Assembly (NCBI GenBank): GCA_020637195.1
Contig: JACJWK010000009.1
Location: 1 to 64,000 of the forward strand
Reading direction: 5' to 3'
DNA: 64,000 bases
Origin: Microthrixaceae bacterium
GTDB taxonomy: Bacteria; Actinomycetota; Acidimicrobiia; Acidimicrobiales; DATDAH01
Under the pieces are notes generated by a model that searched no databases, was not told where the DNA came from, and was given only the letters and a program-made list of their open reading frames with translations. The translations under genes and the position numbers were made by a program. Of this stretch, positions 57,253-64,000 are shown piece by piece. Position 1 is the first letter of the stretch; every line of letters starts with the position of its first letter.

Positions 57253-58128
57253 GTGCGAGTCACCTCGTCGTGGGCGTTCCGGGTGCTGTGGGTGCTGTTG
57301 CCGGTCGTCGCCGGCCCGACGCTGGCCGACGGCGTGGACCCCCGCAGCGCCGCGGTGCGCCTCGTGGCCTCCGTGGCGCTGTGGGCGGGCTGGGCCGCTG
57401 CGCTCGTCGTGTCGCTCGTGCCGAGCACGGTCAGCCTCACCGCCCTGCGGACGGTCGCACCGCTGGCTCCCCTCGCGACCGGGTGGGCCGTGGCCACGGC
57501 TCCCGGCGCCGCCGGGCCGGCGGACGCGCTCGCGCTCCTCGCCACGACCGCCGCCGCGGTGGTGGCCATGGCGCCGGGCCTCGGTGACCAGTTCGTGGAC
57601 GGCTCGTCGTACGGCCCCGAGCGCCGCTTCGCCCTGCGGGTCCCGGCGCCGGTCGTGCTGGGCCCGCTCGAGCTCACGTGGGCGCTGGCGGTGGCGGGGC
57701 CGCTCGCCGGGCCCCTGCTGCTGGCGTCCGGGCAGTGGGCGGCGGGCGCCGCCGTGCTCGTCGTGGGCGCGCCGGCGACCTGGTGGGCGGGCCGGTCCCT
57801 GCACGCGCTCAGCCGGCGATGGCTGGTGTTCGTGCCGGGCGGCGTGGTCCTCCACGACCCCCTCACGGTCACGGAGTCGGTGCTGGTGCCCCGGGCGCGC
57901 ATCGCCGCGCTGGGCCCGGCGGCCGCCGACTCGACCGCCTACGACCTCACCCAGCGCGCCGCGGGGCTCGCTCTCGAGGTCACCCTGACCGAGCCCCTGG
58001 CGGTCAGCCTCTACACCCCGCGTTCGCGCACGCCCCGGACCGAGGCGGTCGGGGCGCTGCTGTTCACCCCCACCCGTCCCGCCCACGTGCTGGCCGCCGC
58101 CGAGGAGCGCCACCTGCCCGTCGGCTGA
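57253..58128 (+). CDS. conserved actinobacterial membrane protein
   Basis: A 291-residue protein with about five or six hydrophobic segments (VLWVLLPVVAGPTL, LWAGWAAALVVSLV, ELTWALAVAGPLAGPLLL) in the first two-thirds and a cytoplasmic C-terminal domain (LLFTPTRPAHVLAAAEERHLP). It matches from memory a family often found near the MetE-like gene in actinobacteria. No enzymatic motif is visible. GTG is used; AAATCT lies 6 nt upstream as a weak -10. It is divergent from the MetE-like gene, with 130 bp between, and converges on mnmA. Confidence 0.6.
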   Translation: MRVTSSWAFRVLWVLLPVVAGPTLADGVDPRSAAVRLVASVALWAGWAAALVVSLVPSTVSLTALRTVAPLAPLATGWAVATAPGAAGPADALALLATTAAAVVAMAPGLGDQFVDGSSYGPERRFALRVPAPVVLGPLELTWALAVAGPLAGPLLLASGQWAAGAAVLVVGAPATWWAGRSLHALSRRWLVFVPGGVVLHDPLTVTESVLVPRARIAALGPAAADSTAYDLTQRAAGLALEVTLTEPLAVSLYTPRSRTPRTEAVGALLFTPTRPAHVLAAAEERHLPVG

Positions 58129-58176
58129 TGCGGGCCCGCCCGCGGCCGGGTCGAGCGCCGGCCCGGTCGGCCGGTG

Positions 58177-59220
58177 TCAGGCGGCGAAGCCCCCGCCGAC
58201 GACGAGGTCGTCGACGTAGAGCACCACGCTCTGGCCCCGGGCGACCCGGCGCTGGGGCCGGTCCCAGCGCACCGTGGCGCCCTCGACCCGGGCGGTGGCG
58301 GGCGCGCCGTGGGCCGAGCACTGCGCCTGCACGGGGCCCGCGACGGGGCCGGCCGACCACGCCAGACCGTCCAGGGCCACCGTGTCGACCAGCAGGTCGT
58401 GGCGGGCCCCCACCGTGACCACCGGCGTCGCGCCGTCGCCCACGTCGGGGACCGAGACGTCGACCACGTAGCGGGGGGAGGTCCCGCCGGCGAGCCCGAG
58501 CCCCTTGCGCTGGCCGATCGTGACGAGCTCGACGGCCTCGGTGCGTCCGACCACGGTCCCGCGGGCGTCGCGCACCTCGGCCGGCCGCAGCGGGATGCGC
58601 TCGCCGAGGAAGGCCCGCCGGCCGCCGGCGGAGGTGATGAAGCAGACGTCCTGGCTGTCGGGCTTGGCGGCGGTGCGCAGGCCGAGCCGGGCCGCGTCGG
58701 CCCGCACGCCGGCCTTGCCCAGCTCGCCGACCGGGAAGAGCACGCGGCCGAGGGCGTCCTGGTCCAGGACGTGCAGCACGTAGGACTGGTCCTTGGCCCG
58801 ATCGGCGCCGCGTCCCACCCGGCGGCGCCCGTCGGCGGCGACCACCACCCGGGCGTGGTGGCCCGTGGCGACCCGGTCGAAGCCGAGAGCCTCGGCGCGC
58901 CGCAGGAGGGCGTCGAACTTCAGGTGGCGGTTGCACTCGATGCACGGGTTGGGGGTGCGCCCCGCCTGGTGGTCGGCCACGTAGGGCCCGACGACGTGGG
59001 CCTCGAACTCGTCGCTCAGGTTGAACACGTGGTGGGCGATGCCGAGCTGCTGCGCCACCCTCCGGGCGTCCTCGACGTCGGCGACCGAGCAGCACCCCGT
59101 GTCGGAGGCCCCGCCCCACAGGCGCAGGGTGACGCCCGTGACGTCGTGGCCCTGCTCGACGAGCCGGGCCGCCGCCACCGACGAGTCCACCCCGCCCGAC
59201 AGGGCGACGAGGACCCTCAC
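58177..59220 (-). CDS. mnmA: tRNA 2-thiouridine synthase
   Basis: Thiolates U34 of Glu, Gln and Lys tRNAs, taking sulfur ultimately from a cysteine desulfurase. The 347-residue protein has the ATP-pyrophosphatase motif ALSGGVDSSVAA, the first catalytic Cys in NPCIECNRHLKF, DQSYVLHVL and the second in DSQDVCFIT. A C-terminal beta-barrel follows (SVVLYVDDLVVGGGFAA). The GTG overlaps the desulfurase stop (GTGA), so sulfur donor and acceptor are translated together. Same pairing occurs in mycobacteria (iscS-trmU). Confidence 0.95.
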   Translation of the reverse strand: MRVLVALSGGVDSSVAAARLVEQGHDVTGVTLRLWGGASDTGCCSVADVEDARRVAQQLGIAHHVFNLSDEFEAHVVGPYVADHQAGRTPNPCIECNRHLKFDALLRRAEALGFDRVATGHHARVVVAADGRRRVGRGADRAKDQSYVLHVLDQDALGRVLFPVGELGKAGVRADAARLGLRTAAKPDSQDVCFITSAGGRRAFLGERIPLRPAEVRDARGTVVGRTEAVELVTIGQRKGLGLAGGTSPRYVVDVSVPDVGDGATPVVTVGARHDLLVDTVALDGLAWSAGPVAGPVQAQCSAHGAPATARVEGATVRWDRPQRRVARGQSVVLYVDDLVVGGGFAA

Positions 59221-60395
59221 GAGAACCGCCGCAGCCGATCGACCGCGGCGGGCACCGCGGCGAGGGCCCGGTCGACGTCGGCGTCGGTGGTGGTGGCCCC
59301 GAGGGACAGGCGCAGCGCGCCCCGCGCCGCCGAGCGTGGCACCCCCATCGCGGCGAGCACCGGAGAGGGCTCGACGGCGCCGCTGGCGCAGGCCGACGCC
59401 GCCGACGCGTGCACGCCGGCCTCCTCCAGCAGGAACAGCAGCGACTCGGACTCGATCCCGTCGATGCACACGTGGCAGGCGCCGGCGACCTTGTGCCGGC
59501 GGTCGGCGCCGCCGTCGGCGCGTCGCGCGACCCCGGTCTCGACCAGCCCGGGGACGGCCGCCACGAGGCCGTCGGCGAGACGATCGCGCTGCGCCGCGAC
59601 CCGTCGCACCGTGTCGGCGCGCTCGGCGACCGTGGCCGACAGCGCCGCGGCCAGGCCCACGATGCCGACGACGTTCTCGGTGCCGCTGCGGCGCGCCCGC
59701 TCCTGGCCGCCCCCCCGCAGCAGCGGCGTGAGGGGCAGGCCGCCACGCACGACGAGCGCGCCCACCCCCTTCGGGCCGCCGAACTTGTGGGCGCTCAGGG
59801 ACACGAGGTCGAAGCCTGCCGCGACCACCGCGACGTCGAGCCACGGCACCGCCTGCACGGCGTCGGTGTGGAGGGCCGCGGCGGGCTGGAGGCGGCGGAC
59901 GGCCTCGGCGACGGCGTCGAGCGGCTGGACGGTGCCCACCTCGTTGTTGGCGGCCATCACCGACACGAGGGCCACCCCCGGGCCGCCCGCGGCGGGCTCG
60001 AGCATCGCCTCGAGGGCGTCCAGATCGACGCGGCCGAGGCGGTCGACCGGGACCGGACCGCCCCCGGCGTGGCGGGCGGGCTCGGCCACCGCCGGGTGCT
60101 CGACGGCCGAGCACAGCACCGGACCGGGCCGGGCGGCCGCGACGCCCGTGACCGCGAGGTTGTCCGCCTCGGTGCCGCCGCTGGTGAACACCACCTCGCC
60201 GGGGCGGGCTCCGACGGCCTCGGCCACGATCTCCCGGGACTCGTCGACGAGCTGGCGGGCGGCCCGCGCCGCCGCGTGGGCGCCCGACGGGTTGGCGAAG
60301 CTGCGGTCGAGCACGTCCACCATGGCGTCGCGCGCCTCGGGGCGCAGCGGCGTGCTGGCTGCGTGGTCGAGGTAGGCGGGCGGCGCGTCGGCCAT
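59217..60395 (-). CDS. iscS: cysteine desulfurase
   Basis: PLP enzyme taking sulfur from cysteine. The 392-residue protein has AYLDHAASTPLRPEA at the N-terminus, FTSGGTEADNLAV, the PLP lysine in SLSAHKFGGPKG and the active-site Cys in ASACASGAVEPS, with RRSGTENVVGIVGL between. The mobile loop is short, as in group II-like or NifS-like enzymes. TAGCCT lies 6 nt before the ATG. mnmA overlaps its end, so supplying sulfur for tRNA thiolation is a clear role; Fe-S assembly may be another. Symbol is by context. Confidence 0.9.
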   Translation of the reverse strand: MADAPPAYLDHAASTPLRPEARDAMVDVLDRSFANPSGAHAAARAARQLVDESREIVAEAVGARPGEVVFTSGGTEADNLAVTGVAAARPGPVLCSAVEHPAVAEPARHAGGGPVPVDRLGRVDLDALEAMLEPAAGGPGVALVSVMAANNEVGTVQPLDAVAEAVRRLQPAAALHTDAVQAVPWLDVAVVAAGFDLVSLSAHKFGGPKGVGALVVRGGLPLTPLLRGGGQERARRSGTENVVGIVGLAAALSATVAERADTVRRVAAQRDRLADGLVAAVPGLVETGVARRADGGADRRHKVAGACHVCIDGIESESLLFLLEEAGVHASAASACASGAVEPSPVLAAMGVPRSAARGALRLSLGATTTDADVDRALAAVPAAVDRLRRFS

Positions 60396-60399
60396 CCCG

Positions 60400-61479
60400 T
60401 CAGGCTAGGAGCACCTCACGAGGGCGGGACGAAGCCGCCGCCGGGGGGCTCGCCCTCATCGCCCGGCCTGGTCGGTGCCGGCGGCGGCGGGGCCGGCGCC
60501 ACCGGCGGCGGCGGGCGGGCGGGAGGCGGCGGGAGGAGGTGACGGCCGCCGGAGGCCGGCGGCGCGGGGCGAGGCGCCGGTCGCCGACTGGCGCGAGGGA
60601 CGGCCCGGTGGGCCGGCCCGGGACCAGTGGCGGCCCCACCCGGGCCGGGACGGCGCCGGCGGTGGGCCACCACGGCCCGCCCCACGCGGGCGCCGCCGCC
60701 GGCCACCCGCCCGGCGGGCCGCCGTGGCGGAGCTGATAGGCCGCGGCCACGCACACGAGGAACGTCTCGGGGGCGAGGTTCGCGGGCGGGACGTGCCCCA
60801 TCTCGGTGGCCACCGGGTTGGCCAGGCGCGCCCCGAGCGACCAGCGGGCCTCGGGCGTGAAGTCGGCGACGCGGAGCAGGTAGGCCCGCAGCACCTGGTA
60901 CTGCTCGGAGCTGACGCTGGTGACGTCGAGGCCCGCGGCGTAGGGCTCGAGGCCGTACGGAGGGAAGAACGCCATCGCCTCGGCGGTGCGGTCCACCGGC
61001 GAGCGCTCGCGCAGGACGAGGGTGCCCGCCGCGAGGTCGCCGAGACGCTGGTTGTCGCGCGTCAACAAGATCACGACGGTGGCGATGACCCCGACCGGGA
61101 TCAGCCAGAAGTCGACGAGGCCGAGCGCGCCCCGGATCGCGGCGTGGCGGAACCGGATCGGCGCCCCCTCGGTGGTGACCACCCGCAGGCCGGCGGCCGC
61201 CATCCCGAGCGTCCGGCCGTTCCAGAGCGTCTCCATCAAGATGGGGTAGCCGAGCAGGATCAGGAAGAACATCACGGTGGCGAACACGATCGCGACCCAC
61301 TCCGGGATCGCGAGGTTGGCGGCATCGGCGGCACCGAGCACCAAGAACGCGGCGACGAACCCGGCGAACTGGACGAGCACGTCGAGGCTGAACTGGAGCA
61401 CGCGGGTGGGGACGCTGGCGGTCTGGAACTCGAGCAGCACCGCCTCGGGGGTGACGATGCCCCGCGTCGGCTGGGTCAC
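60400..61479 (-). CDS. RDD family membrane protein
   Basis: A 359-residue frame containing an RDD domain with three or four helices: TASVPTRVLQFSLDVLVQFA, FATVMFFLILLGYPILMETL and LVDFWLIPVGVIATVVILL. Between them GRTLGMAAAGLRVVTTEG and DNQRLGDLAAGTLVLRER are family typical. The C-terminal about 75 residues are Arg-rich and implausible; the neighbouring frame, ending at 60416, reads a proline-rich tail (PPPPVAPAPPPPAPTRPGDE) instead. A frameshift near 60560-60720 is therefore possible. GTG overlaps the tesB stop (GTGA). RDD proteins may act in ion transport or envelope function. Confidence 0.75.
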   Translation of the reverse strand: MTQPTRGIVTPEAVLLEFQTASVPTRVLQFSLDVLVQFAGFVAAFLVLGAADAANLAIPEWVAIVFATVMFFLILLGYPILMETLWNGRTLGMAAAGLRVVTTEGAPIRFRHAAIRGALGLVDFWLIPVGVIATVVILLTRDNQRLGDLAAGTLVLRERSPVDRTAEAMAFFPPYGLEPYAAGLDVTSVSSEQYQVLRAYLLRVADFTPEARWSLGARLANPVATEMGHVPPANLAPETFLVCVAAAYQLRHGGPPGGWPAAAPAWGGPWWPTAGAVPARVGPPLVPGRPTGPSLAPVGDRRLAPRRRPPAAVTSSRRLPPARRRRWRRPRRRRHRPGRAMRASPPAAASSRPREVLLA

Positions 61480-62303
61480 GCCGGACGGACCTCCCGCACG
61501 AGCACCTCCTGGGCCACGGTCGCCACGTGGAGGCCCTCGCCGTCGTACACCCGCCCCAGCGCCAGCGCGCGGCCACCGGTGAGGCCCTGGCCCTGGAGGG
61601 CGTGCAGGTGCCAGCGGTCGGCCCGCAGCGGCCGGTGGAACCAGATGGCGTGGTCGAGGGTGGCGGCCATGAACCGGTTCCAGTCCTCCTCGGTCTCCAT
61701 GCCCGCACGGCTGGCGGGGTGGTCCATCAGCGCCGCCCCCGTGGGCATGTCGTCCGAGCAGTACGCCAACCCGCACGCGTGCAGGAGCGGATCGTCCCCG
61801 AGGGCCTCGGTGATGCGCAGCCAGGTGAGCGTGGCGCTGGGCAGGCGGTCGGGGACCGGGGCCGGACGGCGGTCGAGCAGCGAGCCCCAGTTCTCCGACG
61901 CGAGCCCCTCGGGCCCCACCACCCCCGGCGGCGGCTGGTGCAGCACGACCTCGGCCTCCTCCTCGGCCACCTGGAACGACGCCGACATCGAGAAGATGGC
62001 GCCCGCGGACTGCCGGGCCACCACGTTGCGGGTGACGAACGAGCGGCCGTTGCGGGTCCGGTCCACCTCGAAGCGGATGGGCTCGTCCATCACCCCGGGG
62101 CGGATGAAGTACGCGTGGAGCGAGTGCACGCGGTAGCGGTCCTCGACGGTGGCCGCCGCGGCGCGCAGGCCCTGGGCCGCGACCTGCCCACCGTACACCC
62201 GCGGGAACGGCACCGGCTCGCTGGTGGCGACGAACGTGTCCGGCCCGTGGGGCTCGAGGGCCATCAGGCCGGCGAAGGTGAGGGCCTCGGCGGTGGGTTC
62301 CAC
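61476..62303 (-). CDS. tesB: acyl-CoA thioesterase II
   Basis: A 275-residue double-hotdog thioesterase that hydrolyses acyl-CoAs. It contains RVYGGQVAAQGLRAAAATV, the conserved HSLHAYFIRPGVMDEPIRFEV, RSFVTRNVVA and the second hotdog with MAATLDHAIWFHRPLRADRW, which holds the catalytic Asp. The family's closing motif GRALALGRVYDGEGLHVATVAQ is complete. GTG at 62303 was chosen because TACCGT lies 8 nt upstream; a GTG at 62366 would add a basic stretch overlapping the divergent gene. The RDD gene overlaps its end by 4 bp. Confidence 0.88.
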   Translation of the reverse strand: MEPTAEALTFAGLMALEPHGPDTFVATSEPVPFPRVYGGQVAAQGLRAAAATVEDRYRVHSLHAYFIRPGVMDEPIRFEVDRTRNGRSFVTRNVVARQSAGAIFSMSASFQVAEEEAEVVLHQPPPGVVGPEGLASENWGSLLDRRPAPVPDRLPSATLTWLRITEALGDDPLLHACGLAYCSDDMPTGAALMDHPASRAGMETEEDWNRFMAATLDHAIWFHRPLRADRWHLHALQGQGLTGGRALALGRVYDGEGLHVATVAQEVLVREVRPA

Positions 62304-62358
62304 GACCGGCGACGGTAGCCAAGCCCGGGAGCGGCGCGTGCGCCATGATGGGCGGACC

Positions 62359-63483
62359 GTGGACATCGACCGCTACCTGGTGGCCCACCAGGCGTCCTGG
62401 GACCGGCTCGAGGAGCTGACCGCGCGGGCCCGTCGCGGCATCCGGCGCCTCGACCCCGACGAGCTCGACGAGCTCGTGGCGCGGTACCAGCGCACGTCCA
62501 CGCACCTCTCCTACGTGCGCACGAACTTCGACAGCCCCGCGCTCACCATCCGGCTGACGCGCATCGTGGCCGCCGCCCGCGGGGTGATCTACGGCAAGCG
62601 GGCCCGCACCGTGCGGGCGGTCGGCGAGTTCTTCACCACCACCTTCCCCGCCGCGGTGTGGGACGCGCGCCGGTTCGTGGTGGCGAGCTTCCTGCTCACG
62701 TTCCTGCCCGCCCTGGCCATGGGCGCGTGGATCGCCAACTCCGACGCCGCGCTCGAGGCCACCGCCCCCGCGGCGCTGCGCGAGGCCTACGTCAACGAGG
62801 ACTTCGAGTCGTACTACTCGTCGGCCCCGGCCGGGCAGTTCGCCACCGAGGTCACGGTCAACAACATCCAGGTGTCGATCCTGGCGTTCGCGGCCGGGAT
62901 CCTCCTGTGCGTCGGCGCCGCCTACGTCCTCGTGCTGAACGGCGCCAACGTCGGCGTCGCCGCGGGCCTGTTCGTCGCCGCGGGCGAGCAACCGAAGTTC
63001 TGGGGGCTGATCCTGCCCCACGGCCTGCTCGAGCTGACCGCCGTCGTCATCGCCGGCGCCGCCGGGCTGCGACTGGGCTGGGCGATCATCGCCCCGGGCG
63101 ACCGCCGGCGCACCGCGGCCCTGGCCGACGCCGGACGGCGGTCGGTCGTCATCATCATGGGACTGGTCGCCGCGTTCGTGACCGCCGGGCTCATCGAGGG
63201 CTTCGTGACCGGCTCCGCGCTGCCCACCTGGGCCCGCGTCGGCCTGGGCGCGTCGGTCGAGCTGGCCTTCGTCAGCTACCTGGTGGTGCAGGGCCGGGCC
63301 GCCGCCGCCCGCGGCATCACCGGTGTGCTGGGCGAGGTGCCCCGCGGCTGGGACGACGAGCGGGGCTGGGACGACGAGCGGGGCTGGGACGACGCCCCGA
63401 CCGACGGCGACGGCCCGACCGAGGGCGACGGCGGCGGAACCGCCGGCCCTCAGAGCCGCCCGGTCGCCTTGACCGCCAGGTAG
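62359..63483 (+). CDS. SpoIIM/DUF95 family membrane protein
   Basis: A 374-residue stage II sporulation protein M-like protein with about five helices after a cytoplasmic start (RYLVAHQASWDRLEELTARA). Typical features are the VASFLLTFLPALAMGAWIAN helix, FATEVTVNNIQVSILAFAAG and HGLLELTAVVIAGAAGL. Outside sporulators such proteins cluster with DUF58, MoxR and RDD genes, as here, and are thought to work at the envelope. The C-terminus has three copies of GWDDER encoded by 18-bp repeats. The stop overlaps the convergent DUF58 gene by 34 bp. Confidence 0.85.
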   Translation: MDIDRYLVAHQASWDRLEELTARARRGIRRLDPDELDELVARYQRTSTHLSYVRTNFDSPALTIRLTRIVAAARGVIYGKRARTVRAVGEFFTTTFPAAVWDARRFVVASFLLTFLPALAMGAWIANSDAALEATAPAALREAYVNEDFESYYSSAPAGQFATEVTVNNIQVSILAFAAGILLCVGAAYVLVLNGANVGVAAGLFVAAGEQPKFWGLILPHGLLELTAVVIAGAAGLRLGWAIIAPGDRRRTAALADAGRRSVVIIMGLVAAFVTAGLIEGFVTGSALPTWARVGLGASVELAFVSYLVVQGRAAAARGITGVLGEVPRGWDDERGWDDERGWDDAPTDGDGPTEGDGGGTAGPQSRPVALTAR

Positions 63484-64000
63484 GTGTCGGCCAGCCGGGG
63501 AGCGAGCTGGCCCGGAGGCGCGTCCACCACGTGGGCGCCGAGTCCCCGCAGGCGCGCCACGGTGCGGCGGCGCTCCTCGAGGGCCCGCACCGCGGCGGTC
63601 TTGCGGTAGGCACCCGACGCGTCCCTCGGCGACGACGCCGCCCACCCGACGACGTCGGGGTCCGCCACGCCGGCCACCACCACGAGGTGGTTGCGCACGA
63701 TCAGCGGCAGGGCGGGGAGCAGGGACTCGCCGACCGCCTGCTCGACGAGGTCGGTGAGGATCACGAGCATCGCCCGCCGCCGGAAGCGGGCCAGGGTCTC
63801 GGCGAAGGCGCCGGCGTAGTCGCTCTCGGCGAGTTGGGGCTCGAGCTCGTACATCGCCTCGGTGACCCGGGCGAGCTGCGTGCGGCTCTGGGCCGGGCCC
63901 ACCACCCGCTGGACCCGCCGGTCGAAGGCCACCAGCCCGCACCGATCGCCCAGGCGGGTGGCGACCGCCGTCATCATCATCACCGCGTCCATGGCGTGCT
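63450..64000 (-). CDS. DUF58 domain protein (5' end outside window)
   Basis: C-terminal part, at least 183 residues, of a DUF58 protein with a von Willebrand A-like fold. It enters the window before HAMDAVMMMTAVATRLGD and shows CGLVAFDRRVQRVVGP, the ending of the MIDAS-like region, then RAMLVILTDLVEQAV and LVVVAGVADPDVVGW. Such proteins accompany MoxR ATPases and likely act in assembly or complex maturation at the envelope. A MoxR gene would be expected upstream. It converges with the SpoIIM-like gene, sharing 34 bp. Confidence 0.85.
   Translation of the reverse strand, partial: HAMDAVMMMTAVATRLGDRCGLVAFDRRVQRVVGPAQSRTQLARVTEAMYELEPQLAESDYAGAFAETLARFRRRAMLVILTDLVEQAVGESLLPALPLIVRNHLVVVAGVADPDVVGWAASSPRDASGAYRKTAAVRALEERRRTVARLRGLGAHVVDAPPGQLAPRLADTYLAVKATGRL

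Overview
The window is chromosomal DNA of a very GC-rich actinobacterium. Nearly every gene uses ATG or GTG with strong third-position G/C. The gene order leuD, serA, ilvC-ilvN-ilvB, gatB-gatA-gatC, ligA, a MetE-like gene, mnmA, cysteine desulfurase follows the Mycobacterium tuberculosis Rv2987c-Rv3025c block from memory. Interspersed genes and the absence of typical mycobacterial or streptomycete neighbours suggest a deeper actinobacterial lineage such as Acidimicrobiia. That placement is inference; no rRNA or tRNA gene was seen to settle it.

Layout. 1-14 kb: end of leuD, a flavin amine oxidase, a lipoprotein beta-propeller, a DUF2867 reductase, leuA with an attenuator leader, small accessory genes, an ADP-ribosylglycohydrolase/phosphatase fusion and serA. 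14-25 kb: renalase-like oxidoreductase, S9 peptidase, class I aminotransferase, serC, acyl-CoA synthetase, GT-C-like membrane protein, then a lower-GC patch with an AAA+ ATPase and a frameshifted relic. 25-32 kb: ilvC, ilvN, ilvB with its own attenuator, AIM24 protein, nucleotidyltransferase, ilvD. 32-43 kb: surface and accessory genes (sulfatase-like, streptogramin-lyase-like/RTX, MATE), a methyltransferase interrupted by an amber codon, an Eis-like acetyltransferase and a frameshifted cyclase/ATPase. 43-48 kb: gatCAB, esterase, ferredoxin, SCP2 protein. 48-64 kb: MFS pump, radical SAM protein, PASTA kinase, ligA, MetE-like gene, sulfur-transfer pair nifS-mnmA, tesB-RDD, and a convergent SpoIIM/DUF58 pair.

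Functionally, the core is branched-chain amino acid synthesis (leuD, leuA, ilvB, ilvN, ilvC, ilvD) plus serine synthesis (serA, serC). leuA and ilvB are each preceded by a short leader peptide rich in the regulatory amino acids, an intrinsic terminator with a U-tract, and a shared promoter-spacer sequence, so they are probably co-regulated by attenuation. Sixteen genes have a -10-like hexamer exactly 6 nt before the start codon, which points to widespread leaderless mRNAs.

The most unusual structural signal is a family of long intergenic palindromes, many with GTTCTG/CAGAAC(GAG) ends, found at the 3' ends of genes throughout the first 31 kb. They look like a dispersed palindromic repeat that may serve as terminators. 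Other oddities are a 113-bp duplication of the ilvB tail that keeps stop/start coupling, an in-frame amber codon in a methyltransferase, and a C8-tract frameshift in a cyclase-ATPase.
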